Positions 56,845 through 64,000 of a DNA stretch of 64,000 nucleotides are shown here, piece after piece. Within the stretch, counting starts at the first letter, position 1. Every line of letters begins with the position of its first letter. The position numbers and the translations under genes are program-made. Source of the DNA: Peromyscus leucopus (taxonomy: Eukaryota; Chordata; Mammalia; Rodentia; Cricetidae); assembly GCF_004664715.2 (NCBI RefSeq), contig NC_051069.1:72314647-72378646 (forward strand), read 5' to 3'. The notes below the pieces were generated by a model that was not told the DNA's origin, searched no databases, and worked only from the letters and a program-made list of their open reading frames with translations.

Positions 56845-56846
<2 letters not shown>
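56195..56846. other. Unique sequence, no gene seen
   Basis: No transposon recognised. A 99-codon plus frame (56649-56948) runs into the GT array. Confidence 0.4.

Positions 56847-56894
<48 letters not shown>
56847..56894. repeat. (GT)n microsatellite
   Basis: 24 uninterrupted GT units. Confidence 0.98.
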
Positions 56895-56896
<2 letters not shown>

Positions 56897-59800
56897 CAGG
56901 AAGTTGACCTGTGTCACCTTGCAGAACTTCACAGCAGTCCTTTCTTAACGTCTCCAATGTAAAATTATAGGGCTGAGCAAAGTGTTGTTTGAGAACAGTG
57001 TCTTCACTCCAAAATCAGAGGGAAGTTATATAAAACCAGACACTTAGATTTTATAAAATGCAAATGTGAACCGATTTTAAAAGCTAAATCTGAGAATTTT
57101 TATATTGCTTTAGCCCAGAGCAGTGAGCATGAATTTCTCTCTGTGCAAGTGTCACTGGCTGGAAAAGTTTAGGGAGAGTAAGTTTCAGGTATTCGGTCCC
57201 TGAGATGACTGATAAAACATTCATATCCTTGCCAAATGTGAGCACCCGAGGACAAAGGGTAGAGTCCATGTCCCCCAACACAGGGTTGATTAGATTCTGG
57301 GAGGGCGACAATCACTCCAGCTGAGCTGCGGTGGACTGTCTCTGTGAGACGTAGGAAGAGCCTGTGTAAATAGTGGCATTACTTCAGGGCCATCTTCTCT
57401 GTCACCCATTCACTTTTCACCGACACCCCCATCTTAGAGAAACTGGTCTGGGAGACCTGCAAAATGAGGACAAGCCACTGCTCCCCCTGTCCTTCCCAGT
57501 CACCGCTGACTCTTAGTCACAGGCAGATGTTAGACCCGAGGCATGGATTTCAAAAGCATTTGTGTTCACGGGAAACCTACAAATTCTTTTCTTTAGGAGA
57601 CTGAAGATGCTCGAGGGCTGGAGGTGATGGTGACCACCTGTATGCGAAGGCCAGTCTTTGAAAACCCGAAAGCATATGCTCAGAGAGAAGCAATCAAGGG
57701 AACTCGGGGCCCTGCGGAGATAAAAAGAGTCACTTCCGTTGCAGAAGTCTGGGCTTCGGGAGGCCGGCCTTTCTGTGAACTTCCTCTCCTCCTTTCCCAT
57801 AAATTCCTTCCTCTGCTTCAGCTGGCCTGTTCCCCTGCTTGCCAGGACAGTCCCCAAACAAAGGCGGAGGGTGGTGCCAAGAGAATTACAACAGGATCAA
57901 AACCAACTTCACCTGGAGGCAGAGCAAGCTTGTAATTTATCGCCCTAGCAGACACACCTGAAGCGCTGTTAATAATTCTACCAACACTGCAGGGAAACAA
58001 GGCGGGATGGCCATCCTTGCCAGGTGGCGAAAAGGGGAAATGACCTAGAACTGCTTGTATTTATTTCCCAGGCATGACTGGCAACCGGGGTCCAGGCGGT
58101 TTGATCGGACGATCACGATAATCCTATTGACTTGGCCTCTGTGGTGCCAGGACCGACACCGGGGTTCTTTTCTACACACAACCGGCAGAAGAGACGGGAC
58201 AGGAGAGCAGGACTCTCCAGCCACAGCTTCTGTTCTTGTCACGCCAGCACCTCTTCTTCCACCACAGTGTGGGCTGGAGCTGGCTGACACTACAGTGTCA
58301 GCGTCCGCGGAGAGGAGAGATCGCTGAGAGAGAAGAAACACACGCAATCGCACTAATGCCTCCCAAGGCCCACGCTTCCCCCATTGAACAGGACAATGGT
58401 CCTCCCTGCTTCTCTTGCCTGAAATGCCTTTTAGCCGGGAAAAAAAAAGCACAAAGCAACCAAATCCCCACTAGCAAGAAAAAGGAAATTGAAGCAATTT
58501 TGAGATAATTCAGAAGAAGTCACATTTTCACCTGAGTTGTCTGAGCAGCGTAAGACACAAAAGATTAGGGAGGTCGGACTTTTTTCAGATAACTGCTTGT
58601 TTTGCGGTCTAGCTGGTTTAAAACTCACAGGCTTTCTTTTTCCCAACCTGCATTGTCCTCACCATGCTGAGTACTCACCATCTCCAGGTAGGAGCCGTGT
58701 GGCACAAGAAGGATTCAATGGAGAAGAAAACTTGATATTTTGATTAAGAGGAAGGTGAAAAAGTCTCTGTATTAAGGTTTGATGTGATTCCGCGTTTCTT
58801 TCTATGGAAATGCCAAATACAACAGGAAGTCATTAGTTCCATGTTCTGTATTCTTTTCCTTCTCAGATTCTCCTGGCTCCTGGGACCAGTGCAGTCATAA
58901 TATACAATTACTGGGTGTTTGGAGCCTCTGGGATTTGCCAGCCATTGTGAGGAGTATGCCAACTGTGTCTACCTGTTTATCCTTACTAAGTTGGAGACTG
59001 CCATGGTGGTAATTACAGCCTAATTCAAGGGGACAGGACCCAGACAGGCTGCGAGCTTGCCTGCCCTGATGGTCTACCTTGAGGAGAAGCTCCAGCTTTG
59101 GACTGAAAGACAGGGCCTTAGAGACACTCAAGTCCCTGAGGCTTCTGAGGTTAGCATTAGATCCACTGACTGGGTCTGCCTGGAACAGTCTGCTCCAAGC
59201 ATGCATTTCTAGTATAATTCTGACCTTGTGAGAAGGTGCAACAGGGGTGGAAGATCTTGGAAAGAAGTTTCTGAACAGAGTGGAGCCTGATTGGTTCTGT
59301 GCATTCCAAGGTCCCTAAACTGCTGCTCAGATCTCAGGGGAAACAAACCATGCTGCTCTCCGGTGGTTATCTGGAGGCTGGGAAAGTATGCCTGACATGA
59401 GATAACTCTACTGAACTTTGTAAAGTGGAAAGATGATTGGGGGACAATGATAAATTAATTAGGTGTAAAGATTTCCAGAGAGAGAGGGAGAGAGATAAAA
59501 GTTTGAATTTTGAGATCTTTATAGCTCTTTGTAATATTCTTGGTATCCTGTCACACCTGACCTGTATTTTCTTGATTTTTTTTTTTTCAGGGAGTGACCA
59601 GAAAGGTTAAAAAAAGACCTCTGGTGGCTCTAACCCACACAACGGACTTTGTTTCTTAGGGGGAAAGTGAAAACAAAAAAGAATTTAACCCACTTATCAC
59701 TGACTTTTAAAAGAACTATGAAATATTGTCTAAGAATTTTTTTGTACATAAACCACTGGGCCTATTGATTTTACTTATTTACAGGCTCCCAGTTCGTCTG

Positions 59801-60379
59801 TCTGGCATTCCATGCAAACCACACCCAAAAGAGCTGGGAGACTGAAAGCAAGTCTGCCCCACTCTCCTTCAGCCTCAACCCAGTGACCATGGTGCTTCAC
59901 TCTTTAGTCCTGTGTTGAGCTTGGTGGACAGTCCTTGTCTCTAGAGCCCATGAATACTTTAATTTCTGTGGCAGAAGGATTTCGCAAACATGGAGAGATG
60001 AAAGATTGTTGAGATGTAAAGTTACCCTGGAGCAACCAGGAGATCCCAGTGTGATTAGTGAGGGTCCTGTGAGAGACAGAGGAAGGCAAGGGCATCAGAG
60101 AAAGAACCGATCCTAGACACTGAGGTCATGAGATCAAAGTTATCTGAGAAGGTTTAAAAAGGACACATGCTAAAATATGAGGATGAAAGACTTCTAGGAG
60201 GTAGAAAAGGCAAGGAAATGGGTTCTCTTCTGGAATAAGGAATGCAACCCAGCCTAGACCTTGACTTTTAACTCTGCAAGAATATTGTCTGACTTCCTCC
60301 TCCCGGAGGTGAAGGATAACCAGTCGATGCTGTTTTGAGTTATTGGGTGTGTGGCATTTTGTTGCTACAGCTCAGGAAT
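56895..60379. other. About 3.5 kb of unique sequence, no supported gene
   Basis: No transposon recognised with confidence. 57600-58330 is richer in CpG than its surroundings (e.g. 'TTCGGGAGGCCGG', 'GATCGGACGATCACG', 'GTCCGCGGAG') and has a 135-codon minus frame (58045-58452) with no known domain. 60250-60370 ends with 'GGTGTGTGGCATTTTGTTGC', reminiscent of the end of an old mammalian LTR. This block is one of the least repeat-invaded in the window. Confidence 0.4.
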
Positions 60380-61310
60380 CTAGTTCAGTGCCTCAGCATC
60401 TGCCTGTGAACAGCAAACGATCAGAGCTCTCAACAACTCGGTTGGTTGGTGTTGGTTGGTGCCTGGAGGTTCCAGATCTAAGAGCTTTGGAGCCTCTAGG
60501 CCTGAACATGAAGGTTCATCTGGAGTCCATGATGGAACCATTTCCCCTGGAGCTTGAGCAGCCTTGACATGGTCTGCCAGGACATTTCTGCTTCTCAGGC
60601 TGAATGCCACCACACATGAGTTTACATTCCCCGTTGGTACCCTTCCGCAGTACCACCAGCAGCATTTGGGGTACGTGCTTCTGTGCCGTAGAGAAGCTGA
60701 GCAAGTTTCTTGTTGCCAAAATGAGAGTTTTGAATTATCATTAGTGGTATTTTCATGCCAGCATTCTGAACTGGGTGATGTAAGTCTTTTATGTAGATGA
60801 CACTCTCTGAATTCTTGGAAAGTTTATCCCCAGATGGGATATTGAACAATACAGTTCCAATGGCCACTTTGCTAACACTGTTTTTCATGACTGTACAAAA
60901 ACCAAACAGGGCTCTTTGTTTCTTCTCATAAAATGTTGCCCAATCGAATGGAGGGTGGGCTGGGGGTAAGGGGAGGGCGTGGGAGGGGGGAGAATAGGGG
61001 AACCCATGGCTGATATGTAGAACTGAATTATATTGTAAAATAAAAAATATATATCACAAAAAAAAAATGTTGCCCAATCTAAAGATTGGTGAAAACCCAC
61101 CTACAGTCCTACACCAGGCTCTTCTTGCAGAAGTTGAAAGAAGCCAGACTCGAGTGTCCTCAGTATGACATTGTGCATGATGGTAGAAGTGTATTTCTGA
61201 AAAAAGCACTGCTTTATTTTTACCCTGATAGTTTTGAAACCTCCTTGGGTATTTCTCACATGTGGGAGATATTCAAAGCCATCATTCCAAAGCATCTCTA
61301 TGAATTGCCG
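60380..61310 (-). pseudogene. Candidate decayed coding sequence, unidentified, broken by an L1 tip
   Basis: Minus-strand frames tile the region. One runs 61307 to 61101 and stops at a TAG. The same frame reopens at 61100. If the L1 tip plus one duplication (134 bases) is discounted, it continues in register through 60888 to 60622. A further open frame in a different register runs to a stop at 60380. I do not recognise the family, and no signal peptide or catalytic motif is evident. With a stop, at least one register change and an L1 inside, it cannot be functional as read. A chance run of open frames is possible. The right end is bounded by a MIR at about 61318. Confidence 0.3.
60946..61063 (+). 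repeat. 118-bp LINE-1 3' tip with perfect 16-bp target duplication
   Basis: Consists only of the L1 3' UTR end: G-rich polypurine tract ('GTGGGCTGGGGGTAAGGGGA'), 'CCCATGGCTGATATGTAGAA', 'TTGTAAAATAAAAAATATAT' and an A tail. AAAATGTTGCCCAATC is exact at 60930-60945 and 61064-61079. The cut site on the opposite strand is TTTT/AT, as expected of the L1 endonuclease. The same 3' end appears at 12299 (minus). Confidence 0.97.
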
Positions 61311-61317
61311 TTCAATC

Positions 61318-61450
61318 TCTGTTACACTAAAAGGGAAACGAAATTACGAAAGGACACATGATTTACTCAATGTCACACAGTAAGTAAAGGACAGCAAAGG
61401 GATCAAGCACAGGGACAGGACCTGATGCACGGCTTCTCTGTTGCCTTGTA
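61318..61450 (-). repeat. MIR fragment
   Basis: Minus-strand MIR: complement of 'GAAAGGACACATGATTTACT', 'CAATGTCACACAGTAAGTAA' and 'AGGACCTGATGCACGGCTTC', comparable to the core MIR 'GGTCACACAGCTAGTAAG'. Confidence 0.65.
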
Positions 61451-63014
61451 TAGTGTTGAATCCTAAAAGCATTGCAGAATTCCCACCCAACACGCTTGTT
61501 GAATAAGTGAACAAAGAAATAAACGAAAGAAAGATACACCTATGTGTAGGACGGGCTTCCAGTTAAAATGTTGACTAGTGTTGTTATTAATTTTAATTTA
61601 CACAGTGCTTTTTAACCTACTGTTTGGTGTTCCTTTGTGAATCCTCCTGCACCCTACATACCCCAAACTTATCTTTTTATTTCCTTAAAGCCTATAATTA
61701 AAATACTAATGGAAGAAATAGTGGCATTTTCACCCTCAATCCATGGTTTGAGTGCTGCTTCTCTCCTCTAGAATTCTTAGGCATCTAACTTGCAAAATTC
61801 ATGACTGGGTTTTGAACAGCTGAGTGTTTTTTATATTAAGAAATTCATCTTTAGGTAGCCCAGAGCTAAGTCCATCTGAAATGATCAAAATAAATTTGAT
61901 TTGCCTCCACTTTAAAAGAACTGCTTTGTTCAAGGAATGGTTCTCCTTCACAATTTAGAATAAATATGCCCTTCATCCTCAGGATCTTTAAAAATCTCAG
62001 CGATGTTATTTACCTGATCTTGTAGTAAATGGCGGGGTGGGGTGGGGGGCTTGCTAGTCTTTGTAAATTCCGAATCTCCCTTCACTGTCAGGACAACCAA
62101 TGAGGCCAAAAGGGAGAAACTTAAATTTAGAACATTTGTTTCAGGGCAGCATTGAAACGAAAGCTTTCTTTTTTGCTGTAAAAACATAAGAAACCTAAGA
62201 TGTGGGAAGGCGGCTTCTGCTGCAACCTGCTTGTGTGCTAAGAATAGACGGGGGAAGAACCCGAGCAGAAATTGCAAACTGCCTTTCATACTGCAGTTGA
62301 CAGGCACTTTCCCGTCCAATAATTTTAATAAAGAAATGCCCCCAGCCATCCTCCCGATCAGTCTGAACATAACTCAAGCATTATACACATTGTTCCCTTG
62401 GGTCTATACCCCCCTGCTTTTAAATTGTGGCGAGTTTCATGCCAGGACCTACACCAGTGATTAGAAACTCATGTTTCTTACCGTCTTACAACAGTCAGAT
62501 ATTTACAATCAACTGACTATTTTAGTTTTTCAACTCAATACATCATTAGCAGGATTGTAGACTGGTTAAAATGATGGTGTTCAAATTAAGTTTATGGCAG
62601 TTTCTTCTGTAAAGTCCATTAGAAACTTCTTGACATTGTTTCCTAACCGGTGGAATGTAGATCTCTGAAGGATGGAGACAAGTTCTGGACTGGCTATTCA
62701 CTGAAGACCTAAAATGTTACCCACATAAGTGCACCAACAACTTCCAAGTGAAATAAAACAATCACAATTAACTTCTAAAGAAAAGGCTCTCATGACTTAA
62801 AGTAGAAGCAGATATAAACTCGGGCAGAAAAGCATGAAAAGTCACCCTCCAGCATAGTCTAGAATGGCATCAGCAAGCACCCACCTTACCCCACTAACCA
62901 ACGGAAAGAATGTCTCCCTGTTTCTCCCTGCTTACAGTGATAGCCTTGGGGAAAACTTCCAGATATGTCAAGTCCTAATTGTATTGGAGAGAAATTTGAA
63001 CAAAGCGCAGGTTT

Positions 63015-63015
<1 letters not shown>
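61451..63015. other. Unique sequence, no supported gene
   Basis: AT-rich. A 140-codon minus frame (61948-62370) is the longest but has no domain I know. It starts within a region with a short G-rich patch (GGCGGGGTGGGGTGGGGGGC, 62031-62050). Confidence 0.4.
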
Positions 63016-63018
<3 letters not shown>

Positions 63019-63073
<55 letters not shown>

Positions 63074-63083
63074 TGTGTGTGTG
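63019..63083. repeat. (TC)n then (GT)n compound microsatellite
   Basis: About 26 TC units (63019-63070) followed at once by (GT)6 (63071-63083). Opposed long frames (62864-63290) pass through it and are artefacts. Confidence 0.97.
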
Positions 63084-64000
63084 GGCAGGGCTTGAATCTT
63101 TGCTTGCAGAGCAGAGGGATGATGCTCCCCCATAGACGTGTGCATGGACAGAACAATCTATTGCTGAGGTCCTTATGTTCACTGCAAGCAAGGCCCTTTC
63201 ATACGCACACACAATTAGATGAATTGGAAGCAAACAAGAGGGTTTTGAAAACAGATTGAATGTGTGTGAACAGAGCTGGTGATTCAGCAAAAGGCCAGAC
63301 AGCAGTACCGGTGAGATCCAACCAGCTTAATGCAGGCTGGAGCAGAGAGGAGCTGGCTCGTTTCCTCTGTTGCCACCAAGCTCTCCTCTTAAGATCTTTC
63401 TGATTTATTCCGATTTTATCAGGAGGTAGAAACTGTTGTAAATATGTTGCCACCGTTATTTTAATTAGATCTTGCAAAAGCCCTCGGGAGAGAGCAGATC
63501 TCTGAGATTCTGAAAACTTTGGGGTCTTTGAGGTTGCCTAGGTAGGGAGCCAGCATTAACTTCAAAGCTGGTGCTTTCACAGGCATTAGTGGCAAAGTAA
63601 TGACAATTAATTCCTGGGAAGAGATGTGAAGTGGATGAAAGAAAGCAGAATATGTCATCCCAAATATACCTCTGGTCGACAAAGTGTTTTTTAATTCAGA
63701 CAATGAAGGAGCATCAGTCGGAGGATAAACGGTATCTTCTCCTTTCTATTTGAAGATAGGATATAAATTCGCTGTTACTAGAGACAGCTCCTGTCAGCTC
63801 AGACACAGAACCACAGGAATGGGCAAGCAAAACTTATCCTGATAGTCCTTCCCATATTCTTACCTTCTAGTCTCTTGCTGTTAGGTACCTCAAATCGTAC
63901 AGAAGTCATATTTTTCTGTTTTCTTTTTGCTGGCATTAGTGGCCAAATGCTTTGAGCATCCTGACCGTGAGTAAGCAAATGATGAAGAGCAGGAGGCAGG
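63084..64000. other. Unique sequence to the window end, no gene seen
   Basis: No transposon recognised. Frames of 80-92 codons on minus (63199-63703) show no domain. Confidence 0.4.

Noticed and set aside
58045..58452. 135-codon minus frame in a CpG-richer stretch
   Set aside because: GC-rich sequence has fewer stops, and an overlapping plus frame is also open. No domain.
61948..62370. 140-codon minus-strand frame
   Set aside because: No recognisable domain, no splice or promoter support, and within chance expectation for 64 kb on six frames.

Overview
The window is a piece of rodent nuclear genome, most likely from a cricetid (hamster, vole or deer-mouse type). The evidence is the repeat content: tRNA-derived B2/B3-type SINEs, 7SL-derived B1s with the 'GGCGCAAAGCTACAC...CTCGAAAAACC' type of 3' half, B4 and ID SINEs, Lx-like and younger rodent L1s, several short LTR families flanked by 6-bp duplications, and many (CA)n, (GA)n and (GAA)n arrays. 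The species cannot be fixed from sequence alone. I found no protein-coding gene that I can support. Open frames are short, mostly under 140 codons, and most lie in repeats or microsatellites. The window therefore looks intergenic or deep-intronic. There is no tRNA, rRNA, CRISPR array or operon structure.

Layout. 0-5.9 kb: scattered SINEs and an L1 tail in mostly unique AT-rich DNA. 6.0-8.3 kb: a solo LTR with a perfect 6-bp duplication inside an older LTR-type repeat, then an ancient mammalian transposon fossil and a rodent mid-repetitive repeat. 8.7-10.1 kb: an unusual 133-bp segment present twice, 1,258 bp apart. 11.7-20.3 kb: SINEs, the 3' end of a young L1, a solo LTR carrying captured B1 pieces, and microsatellites. 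20.3-22.6 kb: unique. 22.6-24.5 kb: two B1s with perfect target duplications, an ancient L1 tail and another B1. 24.5-32.9 kb: mostly unique. 32.9-42.4 kb: nested LTR/B4 structure, a composite LTR repeat, B1s, and a second copy of the older LTR-type repeat. 43.1-49.7 kb: a 6.6-kb Lx-like L1 with a dead reverse-transcriptase motif, interrupted by a GAA array and two solo LTRs. 49.8-52.6 kb: more LTRs, a MIR and a B2. 53.5-55.9 kb: an L1 tail followed by an element built of about 215-bp tandem units. 56-64 kb: mostly unique, with an ID, microsatellites, a 118-bp L1 tip inside coding-like minus-strand sequence, and a MIR.

The main content is a readable history of insertions: who landed in whom, with which target duplications. 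The most unusual items are the 133-bp local duplication (8685-8817 / 9943-10075), the coding-like minus-strand tract broken by an L1 tip (60380-61310), a probable tail-only insertion (40743-40794), and LTR families that have absorbed pieces of B1. No new defence, regulatory or metabolic system is evident, and I do not claim one. Repeat family names below are by recognition, not by database search.
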